A model generated the notes under the pieces. The model was not told the DNA's origin. It did no database searches and saw nothing but the letters and a program-made list of their open reading frames with translations. Shown here one piece after another: positions 46,853 through 59,900 of a DNA stretch of 64,000 nt; positions within the stretch are counted from its first letter, which is position 1, and each line of letters begins with the position of its first letter. The DNA is from Posidonia oceanica (Eukaryota > Streptophyta > Magnoliopsida > Alismatales > Posidoniaceae). The DNA lies in NCBI GenBank assembly GCA_037176725.1, contig JAZBRS010000026.1:155321501-155385500 (forward strand), given 5' to 3'. A program made the position numbers and the translations under genes.

Positions 46853-47494
46853 CTAGTAAATCGGGGATCTGCAGGGCCTACCATACAGAGGCTCGTATGG
46901 TGCCATCCCGATGCTAGAGTGGTAGCTATTGTTGTAAGCGAACTCAACCAACGGCAGGTGGTCCTCCCAACTTCCTTGCAAATCCAGGGCACAAGCTCTC
47001 AATATATCTTCCAGAGTCTGGATAGTCCTCTCTGTCTGACCATCCGGCTGAGGGTGGAAAGCTGTACTGAAATTGAATACCGTGCCAAAAGCCTCCTGCA
47101 GAGTCCTCCAGAACCTTGAGGTAAACCGCGTGTCTCTATCAGACACAATGGATACAGCAACACCATGCAGTCGAACGATCTCCGATACGTACAGTTCTAC
47201 CAACCGCCGTAAAGGAAGATTCACTCGGATAGCAAGAAAATGAGCTGACTTGGTTAGCCGATCAACGATCACCCACACAGTGTCGTTCTTCCTCGGAGAA
47301 TGCGGCAACCTAGTCACAAAATCCATAGAGATGTGCTCCCATTTCCATTCCGGTATACTCAAAGGTTGAAGAGTTCCTCCAGGTCTCTGGTGCTTTGCCT
47401 TGACTAGCTGGCAGATCACACACCTTGCCACATAGTCAGCAACTTCTCTCTTCATGCCAGGCCACCAAAAATTATGCTTCAGATCCCGATACAT
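46853..47494 (-). pseudogene. pol: Integrase of element E
   Basis: The open stretch holds the second half of the HHCC zinc domain (CVICQLVKAKHQRPGG), which begins just upstream (KYTIHPG). The catalytic core follows with all three acidic residues: D in SMDFVTRLP, D in VSDRDTRF and E in QTERTIQTLEDILRA. It ends YGRPCRSPIY then a stop. The core looks intact, but the gene is separated from RNase H by a stop near 47570. Confidence 0.88.
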
Positions 47495-47569
47495 CTTCGT
47501 GGATCCTGGGTGGATGGTGTACTTGAATTTATGAGCTTCATCCAGTAACCTCCGCCTGGCCTCCTCGTA

Positions 47570-48103
47570 CTAGGGCACAAACAAGCGCTGATCAAACCTT
47601 AGCTCCCCATGTACGCCAAGAGAAAAGTCTGGCGCTTCCCCAACGTGCAACTTCTCAATAGTCGCCTGAAAGAAAGGGTCTGTCTGCTGACAAGCAATAA
47701 TGAACTCCACTAGCTTGGGACGAACAGACAAGCTCGCCATATAGGCACCGCCTGCTCTCCGATGTAGTCTCTTGTGTCCACAGTCAGCCAGATCCTCCAA
47801 CATGGTCCACTTCTTGACCATCAGGTTAGCCATGACGTGCGTACGCCGACTTAGAGCATCGGCGATTACGTTGGCCTTCCTAGGGTGGTAGGACAAACTG
47901 AAATCATAGTCCTTGAGATACTCCACCCACCTCCGCTGCCGCATGTTGAGGTCCTTTTGAGTAAATATATACTTCAGACTCTTGTGATTCGTGTAGACCT
48001 CAAACTGTTTCCTATACAGGTAGTGTCGCCAAAGCTTCAGTGCGAACACCATGGCAGCCATCTCAAGATCATGGGTAGGGTAGTTCTTCTCGTGGTCTTT
48101 CAA
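47570..48103 (-). pseudogene. pol: RNase H and connection domain of element E
   Basis: Reads [46 protein letters not shown] (the usual D in YTDHKSL is N, a G-to-A change), and [15 protein letters not shown]. RNase H degrades the RNA strand during reverse transcription; loss of that aspartate probably kills it. An upstream stop (GSVLM-TAG) separates it from RT. Confidence 0.87.
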
Positions 48104-48136
48104 CTAACGGGAGGCATAAGCCACAACATTGCCACG

Positions 48137-49054
48137 CTACATCAGAACACTACCCAAACCAACACCACTAGCATCACTATACACAGTGAAGCCACCACTA
48201 CCAGAAGGCAAGGTCAGAATAGGAGCAGAAGTCAGACGAGCCTTCAACTCATTAAAACTCGCCTCACAACCTTGGTCCCAAATGAACGGAATCCCTTGCT
48301 TGGTGAGAGCTGTTAGGGATGAAGCAATAGAAGAGAAATCCCTGATAAACCTCCTGTAGTAACCTGCCAACCCCAGGAAACTTCTAATCTCAGACACACT
48401 CTTGGGTCTCTGCCAATTGCTAACCGCCTCAACCTTAGTAGGATCAACTCTGACGTCGTCTCCAGAGATAAGGTGGCCAAGGAACATAACCTCCCTCAAC
48501 CAGAACTCACACTTGGAGAACTTGGCATACAGCTGGTGCTGCTTCAGAACATCCAGCACCGCCCTCAGATGTTGGGCAGGAGCTACCTCATCTGAGGAGT
48601 AGACCAGGATGTCATCTACAAAGACCACCACAAACTGGTCCAAGAACGGCCTGAAGATCCGGTTCATCAATTCCATGAATGCGGCAGGGGCATTGGTCAA
48701 GCCAAAGGGCATAACTACGAACTCAAAATGGCCATACCGCGTCCAGAAAGTAGTCTTTTGAATGTTTGAATCATGGATCCTCAACTGGTGATATCTTGAT
48801 CTTAGATCAATCTTCGAGAAGACGGAGGCAGACTGCAACTGATCAAACAGGTCTTCCACATGGGGCAAGGGATACTTGTTCTTCACTGTAAGCTGATTCA
48901 ACATCCGATAGTCTACACACAATCGGAGTGAACCATCCTTCTTACGGACGAACAAGACAGGCGCTCCCCACGGAGACACACTTGGCCTGATGAATCCCTT
49001 GTCCAGCAACTCCTGCAGCTGGGTCTTGAGCTCCTGCAACTCAGCTGGCGCCAT
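48137..49054 (-). pseudogene. pol: Reverse transcriptase of element E
   Basis: The longest open stretch of element E. Motifs in order: [77 protein letters not shown], catalytic [30 protein letters not shown], and the start of RNase H ([17 protein letters not shown]). The catalytic aspartates are present. A premature TAG follows SVLM. Confidence 0.92.
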
Positions 49055-49294
49055 CTAATAAGGATTCTTTGCAACAGCACCACTGCCCGGAGCCAGCTCA
49101 ATAAAGAACTCCACTTCCCTGTGAGGTGGCATGCTAGGCAAATCATCTGGAAAACGTTGGGATATTCACACACAACAGATATGTTGTGAACACTGGACTC
49201 CGGAGAAGGGGAGGTAACCACACTAGCAAGGTACCCCACACAACCCCGAGCCAAAGACTTGTAAGCCTTCACAGCAGAAATCACAAGCTTAAGC

Positions 49295-49708
49295 TCACCC
49301 TGACGCACACCTTGCACAAAGAAGGAACCAGCCCCTAGCAGCACCAAAGAAAATCCTCCTGCGAGCACAGTCGATCAAAGCAGAATATTGGCCTAGCCAG
49401 TCCATGCCCAAGATAACATCATACTCATTCATACTCATGAGGATGAGAGTGGCATCGAACTCTCGGCCATTCAGCTCCAGATCGACAGAAGGCAGATATC
49501 TCCACGCCAAACTGTGCTCACCCAGCAGCGTTACCACTTCCAGGTGGAAAGCTAACCTGGCTGGTACATCATCCAGCTTCGCCGTAAAAGACTCGGAGAC
49601 AAAAGAGAAAGTGCTCCCTGAGTCAAACAGAACTTTGGCCATTCGGCCCGCTACAAGATAAGAACCTAAGGCCAAAGCACAACCAACAGCATCCCTATTA
49701 AACAACAA
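49295..49708 (-). pseudogene. Aspartic protease of element E
   Basis: Active site VLFDSGSTFSFVS; downstream NEYDVILGMDWLGQY and IDCARRRIFF are standard Tekay/Del protease strands. After this the frame shifts (about 49300-49370), so the protease-RT link region 49055-49295 is readable only in pieces. Confidence 0.88.
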
Positions 49709-49799
49709 GGCTCATATTACAGGGGGAAAGAAACAACAACAACAACAACAGCAACAATGGGTCATACCACGCAAAGGAAACTACGAGGACTTACCCTCT

Positions 49800-50971
49800 A
49801 CAACATTACCAGAGGGCCCACAGTCGGGAGCTGAAATAGTAAACACACGCCCCCGGGTTGCCTGCTGTGGCACATTCCTCGCTCGCTTGGGAGGATCTAG
49901 GCACATCCTCTGCACATGTCCTGATCTCCCACAGTTGTAGCACACCACTCCGCTCCGATTCGTCATCTACTGTGCTCGAGGGCAGTGCGCTATAAAGTGA
50001 CCCATCTGGCCACACTGGAAACACTGGGCACTACCCTGTCCACCCGAAGCAGCCTGACTCGGACCGGTGCTACCAACTCCTGCAAAGCTGTGCCAGACGC
50101 TGGAGGCAGGGCCAACACCACCACCACCTCGAGCAAAACTACGCCGGGCAACAGAACCACCACCCGATTTGTCATTCTTCCTCTTCCCTGGGCTACTCAT
50201 GCCACTGGAACTCGGTGGACTAGAGACAGAAAATCGGGAAGTGAAGGGCAACTTGGCCTTCCCCTTGGAATGACCACTCACATACTGGTTATACTCCTTT
50301 TCAAAGCAGGAAGCCATCTGGACAACCTCAGCTACCGTTACACAGCGGCAGCCCATCACCTTCACCCTCAAGCTGGGTTGAAGGCCTTCTAGAAATCTCT
50401 CCGCCCGCCTTTCCTCAGAATCAAAGGCCTGGGCGAACCTCTCCAATCGGGCAAAAGAGGCTTTATACTCAACCACAGACATCTTGCCCTATTGCAGACT
50501 CCGGAACTCTCGGTCGAATCGGCTCCTCACATGGCTCGGGAAGTACTTCTCATGGAATGCAGCCTCGAAGTCCTTCCACTTGATGTCGACCGTTATAAAA
50601 TCTGGAAACTTCAACCGCCTGGTGGCTCTCCACCACTCATCGGCATTGCCGACGAGCAGAAAGGCAGCCAACTGCACCCAGTGCTCCTCTGAGCATGCCA
50701 AACTATCCAACAACTTCTCAATCCTTTGCAGCCATGCCTCGCTCTCCTTTGGAGTACCAGTACCATTGAACGTCGGCGGGTGGAGCTTGCTCAACTAGCG
50801 CAGCCACGGATCTCCCTCAGACGCTCTACCAGGGCCACTCTTGCCAAAAGCCTGAGAGATCCCGCGCATCCAACCTCGCAACTCCGTCCGCACACCTTGC
50901 CAACCACTCTCCTCTCAAGAGCTAGGTTCCTCAGCAGGGGCCATATCCTTTCGGCGACCACGGCGAGACAT
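49800..50971 (-). pseudogene. gag: gag of element E with two CCHC zinc knuckles
   Basis: The start at 50969-50971 gives MSRRGRRKDMAPAEE. Capsid motifs: PPTFNGTGTPKESEAWLQRI, EEHWVQLAAFLLVGNADEWW, FEAAFHEKYFPSHVRSRF, SVVEYKASFARLERFAQAF. Two nucleocapsid knuckles follow, CFQCGQMGHFIAHC and CYNCGRSGHVQRMC. At least four in-frame stops (near 50922, 50797, 50486 and 49968), three being TAG where CAG is expected and one TGA where CGA is expected. Confidence 0.88.
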
Positions 50972-51128
50972 GCTGAACCAGGAGAGAAGCAACAAAACCT
51001 GCACCACAGCCAATAAGACAAGTAACAATATATGCCAAACAACAGGTGCAAACTCAACCATGATATGTAATTTCCTATAGAGTCACTATACCGACCACTC
51101 CTAGGCTAGTGCAACCTAGTGAACCTGG

Positions 51129-51140
51129 GCTCTGATACCA
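51129..51140 (-). other. Primer-binding site of element E (initiator tRNA-Met type)
   Basis: On the minus strand TGGTATCAGAGC lies four bases after the 5' LTR end, the usual primer site of plant Ty3/gypsy chromoviruses and most Ty1/copia elements. Confidence 0.92.
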
Positions 51141-51144
51141 AACC

Positions 51145-53912
51145 TGTAATGACCCAAGTCGCTACCAACAAAACCTACAACCCAACAAATTTAAAATTTA
51201 ATTAAATACAACAATTACAACAAACTACTGGGCTAACAACAAATATCAATGCCAGGAACCTACAGTGGAAAGCTACGTGACTCCCACTATATGCACTATA
51301 CTCAAAACCAGCTAATCATCTGCACCTGCAAACCAAACAAGCACACGTGAGTGACCTAGAAATCGTCACCAGCACACATCTCACAAAAACCACGCAAGAA
51401 ACCGGTGTAAAACCTCAAATACGGCACAACCGGTAAAACCCCAAAATCTGGGTCCACAACAAGCAATATAATCAAATAAAGCACCATTCCCAAAGCCACT
51501 ATGCTAATACAGGGAAAAATAGGCGTTTCCAGAAATATAAATCACAAAGCCACGACTCACCGGTCCAAAACCTCAAAACCACTCAAAACCCTCCAACCCC
51601 TCAGGCTGGGAAAAAACTCGGCCCATTGGCCAAGACAAGGCGGAAATATCTCGTAAAACTAAATCACAATTAATATAATGGCCCACCGGCCTAAAACTCA
51701 AACCAAAGCCATACGCCACAACTAGACGGGAAAACATCTGGCCTAATACGGCCCAAAACACAAATCACAAACTCACACCATACACAGGTGGAAAGCAACT
51801 AGCCCAATCTGGCCCAAACAACAGCAAAACTCACAAAGCCCAAACTCGGGCAAAACTCAAGCCCTAATACGGCCAGCAACAACAAAACACAACCCCACGG
51901 GCACAAAACCACAACTGATCGTATTGCCTGGTGCCAAACAACCGATCTGGCATCAAGTAGTAGCCAGGGACTCACCCCTGCAGCTCACTGCACTGCCACG
52001 AACACCTACCCTGTGGAAGAGCGTGTCCGTCTCGGCATCTCGTCACTAGAGACGCCTCAAAAGCGATCCCCCCATAAGGGAAAGCTACTCACCCCAACTG
52101 GGCAAGCTGTTCTCACTCAGGACAAACCACAGGGCACGCCTAATATACGGCGACCTCAACTCAGTGCTCCGAACCACTAGAGGCTCCAACCCTTAGGCTC
52201 AGCCAGCACCAGTGTCCCGAACCATTAGAGGCTCCAACCCCTAGGCTCAGCCGGCACCCAAAACCAGGCGAGTCCCGGTGACCGTAACAACAAGGGTATC
52301 ACACCCAGCTATGTAGGAGTATCATACCTCCCGAGTCCGCTGCTACGATACCGCTAGATACGACCGGCACTCCGACCCCCAAACCTCAACCCAGGCGAAG
52401 TGTGCGACACACCAGGAACGCCGTCGCATTCCTGGGTCTAGCCAACACAACTCCCAGGTTTTCGGCCACGGAAAAACTCGGCAAAACCATTTGCAAATCA
52501 TTCATATTTTTCCTCAAAAATCTCTTTGAAAACATTTATCAAATATCACAGGCCAAAGCACAAAAGCCCAAAAAACCCAACCGAGGAAACCACATTGGAA
52601 AACATTCACTGAGAAAACACTCAGCCTCTGATTCGGCACGCTGAAATTCACCAGAGTGCAGAATCAAGGCAGAGGTTCACAACTCAACACTGGAACGGGG
52701 CTTCGTTTTGAATCGAGGCTCCGGACCAGGAGAAAATGGGGCTCCGTTCCAAAAACAAAACCCAGACTAGGGAAAAACGGGACTCCGTTCTACCAACGGG
52801 GCTCTGTTCCGGGCTAGTTCAGAAAACTTAAAGAACCGACTTAAACCCCCAAACACTTGAAACAAACTCGAAAACTAGCGTGCCATATACCGGAATCTCC
52901 AGAATAAAATAAGGAATGCAACCATACCCTCGATATGGCATTCTAAGGCACGCAACACAAGAAAACACCAGAAATCCAATATTCAAATCAAATTCTATAA
53001 AAAACCACAAAATCATATCAAATCCATGCCAAACCGGACGCGCAACACATGCAAACGAGCGTCTCAGCTCGAGCAACACAGATATATCACAATCGCCTCA
53101 ATTCGAGGCTCAAAACACCGGAATCTACCAAAAAACCAATAATTAGGCATTTAAGCCGCTCGGGACATAAATTCGGCCAAAAATCACAATAAAACTCTAA
53201 AAATTACCAAAACACTTCCATGCCATTCTATATACGTCATGGAACACAAGCATATCAATTTCGAGGCGTTCTTGAGCCCACAGCTCAAGAAACCACCAAA
53301 AATCCACATTTAAGCTATAACTAACTAAAGCCAATTAAATTCGCCTAAATGCATATAAATCCCTAAAAATTGCCAAACTTAAATATAACATACAAAACAT
53401 GGCAAGAGACACATGCATAGCAAATTCTAAATAAAAAGGCTCCGAAGGCGAGGCGTGTACCTTGGGACAGAGGGACAACCTCCGTCCACCGGCGATCCAC
53501 GCACACACCAAGTACGCCGCTCCACCGGGACGACGACAGAGCTCGCTTGCCACACCACCACCGGCCACCGCACGCCGGCCACCACTCACAGCCGCCAACC
53601 ACCAGCGGAAGAAGAAGAAGAGGAGGAGGAAGGAGAGGACGGGAGGGGGAGGAAGGGGGAAAGGAGGAGGAGGGGGAAAGGAAGGAGAGATGGACGGATG
53701 GGGAGAGGGGGGAGGAAGGAGGCTGCGCCGGCTAGGGCACCGTGCACGGGGGAGGAGGAGGACGGGCACGAGGGTGAAGGGGGAAGAGGACCGCACGTGC
53801 AGGGGAGAAGGGGGCACACGCGTGAGGGGGGGAAGGAGAAGAGAGGAGAGGGCACATGAGGGGGATGAGGGGGTGGGAAAGAGAGAGAGAGAGAGGGAGA
53901 GGGAAGGAGGGA

Positions 53913-53959
<47 letters not shown>

Positions 53960-54183
53960 TGTGTGAGAAAGAGAGAGAGAAATACAGGGACCAAACCTCA
54001 ATCTGTCCCACCAACCACCACAAGTGGGAGTTTACCACAACAATACAGGTGGAGACCCACACAAACCACAGATGGGGCCCACAACAACTCAAGTGGGACC
54101 CGTGAGGCCAATAACACCCGACCAAAGCCAAGGAATTCATTAAACAAACATAATTACAAGGAAATGAATTCCCAGGTGTTACA
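51145..54183 (-). repeat. 5' LTR of element E
   Basis: 3039 bp, the partner of 43336-46392. It lacks about 45 bp of the GGGGCTCC repeat present in the other LTR (around 52700-52740) and has a different GA-run length (53876-53985). Confidence 0.93.
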
Positions 54184-55088
54184 ATTCATCATCCCCTGGG
54201 AAGTCTTCTGTTATCAAGTTATGCCGTTTGGGCTCAAGAACGCTGGCGCAACTTATCAGATGGCAATGACAGCACTGTTCCACGAGCTCATGCACCAGGA
54301 AGTCGAGGTCTACGTGGATGATATGATTGCCCAGTCCAAACAGCCCGAGGATCACCTCGTCTGCCTGAAGAAGCTCTTTCATCGCTTGAGAAAGTACAAG
54401 CTGCGTTTCAACCCCAACAAATGTGTATTCAGCGTATCGTCCAGAAAGCTCCTGGGATACATTATCAGCCAGAGGGGAATTGAGGTGGACCCGAGCAAGG
54501 CAAAAGCTATCGTAGAGATGCCACCCCCCAAGACTGAAATGGAGATCCGAGGGCGGTTGGGGCGATTACAGTATATCAGTCGGTTCATTGCGCAGCTTAC
54601 CTCCATCTGCGAACCAATATTCAAGCTCCTGAGAAAGAATGCACAGATCAACTGGAGCGAGGAGTGCTAGGCTACATTTGACAAGATCAAGTAGCTCTTG
54701 ATCAAGCCTTTTGTTTTGCTTCCTCCCATGCCAGGGAGACCTCTGCTTCTCTACCTTTCTACCACGTAGCATTTCATGGGCGCAGTCTTGGGTCAACATG
54801 ATGAATCAAGTAGAAAAGAGCGTGCCATTTATTACTTCAGCAAGAAATTTAATGATTGCGAAACCAGGTATAGTACCAAAGAGAAAACCTGCCTATCTCT
54901 CATCCGGGCCGTGCAGAAACTAAGGCACTACATGATGGCGTACCCAATTCGGCTTCTATGTCGGCATGACCCCATTAAGTTCCTTTTCCAGAAGCCAGCC
55001 ATGGTGGGCAGATGTGTTAAGTGGCAGGTGTTGTTATCTTAGTACGACATCACCTTCGTCACGCAGAGATCAATGAAGGGGCAAGTCA
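54184..55088 (+). pseudogene. pol: RT C-terminal half and RNase H of element A
   Basis: Picks up after element E with CYQVMPFGLKNAGATYQ, the catalytic EVYVDDMIAQSK, KLLGYIISQRGIEVDPSKA, GRLGRLQYISRFI and FKLLRKN. RNase H follows: MGAVLGQHDESSRKERAIYY, KKFNDCETRYSTKEKTCLSL, MMAYPIRLL, FLFQKPAMVGR. TAG stops occur at 54667-54669, 54691-54693, about 54767 and 55038-55040. The register agrees with the half at 43067-43335. It ends at 55088 where fragment F begins; integrase is not seen in the window. Confidence 0.9.
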
Positions 55089-56939
55089 TGGAGTAGACAC
55101 CCCAATTTGCCAGCCATTTGGCGGATTTCACTCGAGGATCGAGCTCAAAAACCTAAAACCCCACTCTCCACCAAAACCTCACCAAACCCTAAAACTCAAC
55201 CAAAACCCTAACATTTCTTCCCCAACACCAACTTAGGCCCATTAGAAACCCATTAGGCTCATTTAGAAGCCCTGTTGAGATAGGAGGGTCCGGTCGGCAG
55301 TCACACAGGCGACTGGACTTTGTTGTCGCCACTCACAGGGGCGACTCTGTCTGTCGCCACTCACAGCGGCGACTGGACTGAGTTTTCGCCAGGGAGTGCA
55401 GTGACTCACCTGTTCAACCTTCTCCTATGTAGACCGCTGCATGCCACGACCAGCATCCATGCCGTCTGCCCATACCGTGCGCGCCACCCCTACCAGAGCC
55501 CTTGCCTATGCCTCTGACACCTCCTACACCATGCCATACCACCTTCGACCTTCATGCACCTTGACCAAACAAAAACCTCGTTCTTTCCTCACAACTCGAT
55601 GGTGGACACACAGAGGAGAAACCCATTATCGTCTCACTCCCACACACTTCGGTCGGACAACTCCCTTGCTTCAAGAGTGACCCAGAGCCAAAAGACACCT
55701 TCTGAGCGATCCCCGAACATCTCCGGATGCCGACATAAACACTAACAAGCCTCCCGAGCCTCCGAGCATCCTTCGCGCCGTCGTCTTCCCTAACTCCGGC
55801 GACCCACCCAAAACTCCGTCCGACGCCGAATTCTCCTTCCTCACACACCGGGAAGTATCTCCAGACGTCCCCAAGCACGTTCCAACACCGCCGAGCAAAC
55901 GCCGCTTCCTCCAATGCCGCTGCAACCTTGGCACTATCCAATTACGGTGAGCCACGTCCATGCCCCCGCACAGGTACGAAACTGTCCCGTCTCCGTCCTT
56001 GGACTTCCCTTTAGCTCTCTCAGCCTCCTCCGAGCACCTAGGTGGCGTCTCGCGGGCTGTCGGCCTCTCCAAGGCCGGTGGATGCAGTCATCACCGACGA
56101 GAAGAGGAGCGAGGTGGTTAGAGCAATCCGCTTGCTTATTTTCAATTCAGAATGCATGCTCACGTTCGTGGGAATGTCGTGAAGCTTCCTCGATCGTCAT
56201 GGTCTCTTTCGCGCCGCCGTTGGTGCGAATTTTGGAGTCAAAGTCCGACCTTTGGACTGTCGCCAGTCGGAGTTTGGACTGCCGTATCTCGCGGCCTAGG
56301 CGGCCATTTTGCTTGATGTCTGTATGCATGTTTTCGTGGATGTATGTTCTTTAATTTTACACAATTAGTTTCCTATCTTGCATGGCCGTCGGCGGGAAGT
56401 TTGGCTCCAAAGTCTGCCGTGCGAACTGCCAGTGCTACCAGCTACGGCGCCGCTTGTAGTGGCGATTAGCCTGGTTCTCTGGGCAGTCTCCGTGCCGACT
56501 TTGCGCTGGCGTATCACCCTGCCCGAGTATCCATTTTACTTTCTATTTGCATGAATTTGATCTCTGTTGTGCGCTCTGTGTGGCTGTGCATTTGGCTTCT
56601 CATTTCGAATCGGTATGCTAGCTCTTCGGAGGCGAGGAAGTTGTCTGTTTGGTAGCCTGTACAGGGTCCAGCCGCCGCCCTCGCCAGCGACATGTGTCGC
56701 CGCCACTCTGGCAGGTGACGTGCCTCAACGCCTTGAGCCACCGGCGACTGCCCTTGGCGCCACAGCCACCGGCGAATGAGCCTGACAACCAGACAGTAGC
56801 CTTAATCCTCTGCATGTTGCTTTGGTTTTCATCCACTTAGCATATTTAACCCTGTTTTAATTTTCTGATTGCTTTATCATTGCACCATGGCATTCTAGCC
56901 CTAATCATCCATGTTTAGCATGTTTTCACTAAGTATAGC
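55089..56939 (+). mobile_element. Element F: partial A-like LTR
   Basis: Starts TGGAGTAGACACCCCAATTTG, a variant of the TGTAGACACCCC start of the other LTRs, and resembles the LTR of element A in layout (for example GGAGCAATCC at 17797 and AGAGCAATCC at 56121). It carries GTCGCC..GGCGAC inverted repeats (55297-55400). It is cut at 56940 by element G, so its end and target duplication are not visible. Confidence 0.65.
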
Positions 56940-59900
56940 TGTTGACATCTCATTTTGACAGGCTTCAATCAATTAGAATCTTTTGGTGACTTCTGGATCC
57001 AAACCTAGGTCAAAACTACACAATCCTTTTCATCCTACCCTTCAAAACAAGCCTAAACTTAACCTAGAACTACACCCATTTTCCAAGCCCAAAACTTACC
57101 CAAAAACCATAGAAAAACCCACCATTCCTAACTTAGCAAACCTATCCAAACCCCTAGAAATTCTCAACCCAAAACCACTCCCAAAAACCCAAGAAAGCCT
57201 AGGTAAAACTATCCTTTTTCTACACCTCAAAACCCTTCCAAAACTTTCTCAAAACGAAATCAAAACCCTAGGAGCAACACTAGAGACGCTAGGCTACACA
57301 TTCCTCAAATTTCACCCCTTTTCAATAACTCTAAACTCTCAATTTACCCAAATTATCCTTTTCTCTCTCCTAAATTATTCTTTTCTCTCTCCTCTCTCTC
57401 TCCTGATTATCATCCTTCTTTTCACCCCCTTCTCTCCCATTTTCTTGCCTGGCTGTGGGCCCCCCTTGTGCTCCTATCTCTTCTCAATCTTATTCCTATT
57501 TTTATCATATCTTTAGCATTTTCTTTGACCTTCAAAAAAATTATTTTCTTTCAACTCCTCTCTTTCCTCTTTATTCCTCCATTTCTCCCTTTTCTTCTTC
57601 CTTTTAATTTTCTTTTCCTTTCTCTTACTAAATCCCTAAAAAAAACCCTTAAAAACTTTCAAAAACACTAAAACAAAAGGAAAGCAAACTAAAACCCTAA
57701 AATAAATAATTAAAAACTTAAGCAAACCATTAAAAAACCAAAAACCTAACTAAAACTAGCTAAAGCGAAAAACCAAGAGTACAAGTTAAAAAATGCAAAA
57801 TAAACAAAAAAGAAAATGCTGTAAAATCAGGAAAAACTAAAATGTAACTAAAACAAGCAAAAGTAAAAACCCTACTAAAAAGCAATCAAAAACAAATCCT
57901 TAAAGGAAAAGAAAATAATTAAGAAATGCAAAGGCAAGTAATTAAGGAAAAGAGAAAACTAACTTAACAAATCTAAAAAGAACAATTCAAAAACCTAACT
58001 AAAAGGAAAAAAACAAACAATCAAAAATCTAAAAACACTTAATTAAAAACTTAACAAGAAAACTTAACTAAAAAAAGATATATTAAAAGAACTTAACAAA
58101 CAAAAATAAAAAACAAATCAAAGAAGACTTAAGAAAAAAGGACTAAAATCCAAAAATCTAAAGCTCACCCTAATTAATTTAAAAACAAACTCTAAAAAAG
58201 CCTAATTAGCATCCCAAGTACTTAACAAGAAAAACATAATTAAAAAACAACTTAAAAGACTTAACAAACATTTAATCAAAATCAAACACAAAACAAAACA
58301 AAGAAAACCCTAAAAACCCTAATCAAAACTAAAATCTCTCTAAACCTAATTAATTAACCAAAAACAATCATTAAAAAACTTAATCAAAGTCCTAACTTAA
58401 AACAAAACCATTCTAAAAACATTTTCTATTTTTATTTTATTTTTATCTATTTTATTTTTTATCCTTCCTTTCCTTTCTTCCCCTTTCTTCCTTTCTTCCT
58501 TTCTTTCTAATTTTCTTTCTTTTTTCTTTCTGGGCCCAGTCCGGCCCTTTTCCCCCTCCTTCCTTCTTTTCTTTCTTTCTTTTTTTCTTTTTTTCGCGCA
58601 GCCCGGCCCGCAGCCACAGTCGCCTGTCCTCCTTCCTCTTCCCTCCTTCTCCTTCTTCTTCTTCTTCTTCAGTTGCTTCCTCTCCCGCCAGCTCTCCATC
58701 CCCTTTGAAATTCAACTTTTCCCTCCCGATCACCATCAGCTCCAGCTCGCACCTTCTTCTCTCGCGTCTCAGCAGGATCTCCGGGGGGCATTAATTGCCG
58801 TCACCTCCGGTCGTCCTTCGCTGCCAGTAGCTGCTGCTCCCGCCGGTGGGGATTTGAATCCCAGCACGCGTCCTGTCCTTCATCCTGGCTGATAAAAAGC
58901 CTCAGCTCCACTCCTCCTTCTTCCGCCTTTTTGTCGTCCTAGAGAGAGTGAGAGAATCCAGAGCACCCAGCATCCGAATCCCCTCCTTCTTCCATTGAAA
59001 AACTCATCTCTTCCTCCTCTTCCTTTCCACTGAAACTAGTGCCCGTTCTACCCAGCAAATCACTCCCATTTCATCCCCCAAACTCCACCAGAATCCCAGC
59101 ATCACAGCCCTCCAATCCACTCTCCAATTCCACCCAACATCCCCCCCCCCCCGAACACCCTGAAACCACAACAGCAACCCAACACCACTTCTTCAAAAAT
59201 TCCCGACACTGCAACCTACTAAACCTTCCCAAATTCCCCCACCAAACTCGCCTGAACACCATCTTCAAAACCCACCTGAGCTTCAGCTCCAAGCTTCACC
59301 ACAGACCAGACCTACCACCACAAACACGTACCCCCTTCTCTGCCAGAAAATCACCATACCTGCAAACTCTCTCTCCAACAATCCACAGACCAACTTAAAC
59401 CCTCCTACACCATCACCAAGCTCCCAGGAGTCCACCGGTGCCCTCCATTTGGTCCCGAGAGCAGAGAACAGTCTCACCCACCGGCTGCTGCCTCTAGTCC
59501 ACCCAAAACTTCGAATCCTCGCTCCGGTCCGCAGAGCTTCGCTCCAGCCATTCAGCAAGCTCCGGAGGACTCCACGGAGTGATTCTTGACGATCGCGAAC
59601 TGCCGACGACACCTCAAGCAGCCGGACGACCACCGCCGGCATCTGCAGAACCCACCCACGTCGGGGGGACACTTCGGACTGCAAAACAGGTATTCCTCTG
59701 CACCTTTAGCATAGTTTTTCTCCGCTCTTGCTTCCTAGCCCCTTAGACTAGGGTTCCAGTGCCTTCCTCGTCGAGTCAACGCCGCCGTCTGCTTTCTTCT
59801 CCGGCGAGCCCAGATGCCGTTCCACCGCTCCGGTCTGCAAAACTCCGCTCCGACGGTTGTCCCAGGTCCGCACGACCTCCAGGAGTACGCCGGTGCCTTC

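Larger units (their letters stand above)
43336..54183 (-). mobile_element. Element E: full-length Ty3/gypsy chromovirus (Tekay/Del-like), reverse orientation
   Basis: 10848 bp with two LTRs (43336-46392 and 51145-54183) and a perfect 5-bp target duplication ATTCA (43331-43335, 54184-54188). Coding order on the minus strand: gag with two zinc knuckles, protease, RT, RNase H, integrase, GPY-like tail. The primer site is of the initiator tRNA-Met type. The LTRs differ at about 7 of the first ~165 bases, mostly transitions. All large genes have stops or frameshifts, so the copy is defective. It is inserted in the RT gene of element A. Confidence 0.94.

Noticed and set aside
53462..54670. 402-codon frame crossing the end of element E
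   Set aside because: A chance fusion: the first part is LTR low-complexity sequence; only the part from 54184 is real RT of element A and is annotated there.
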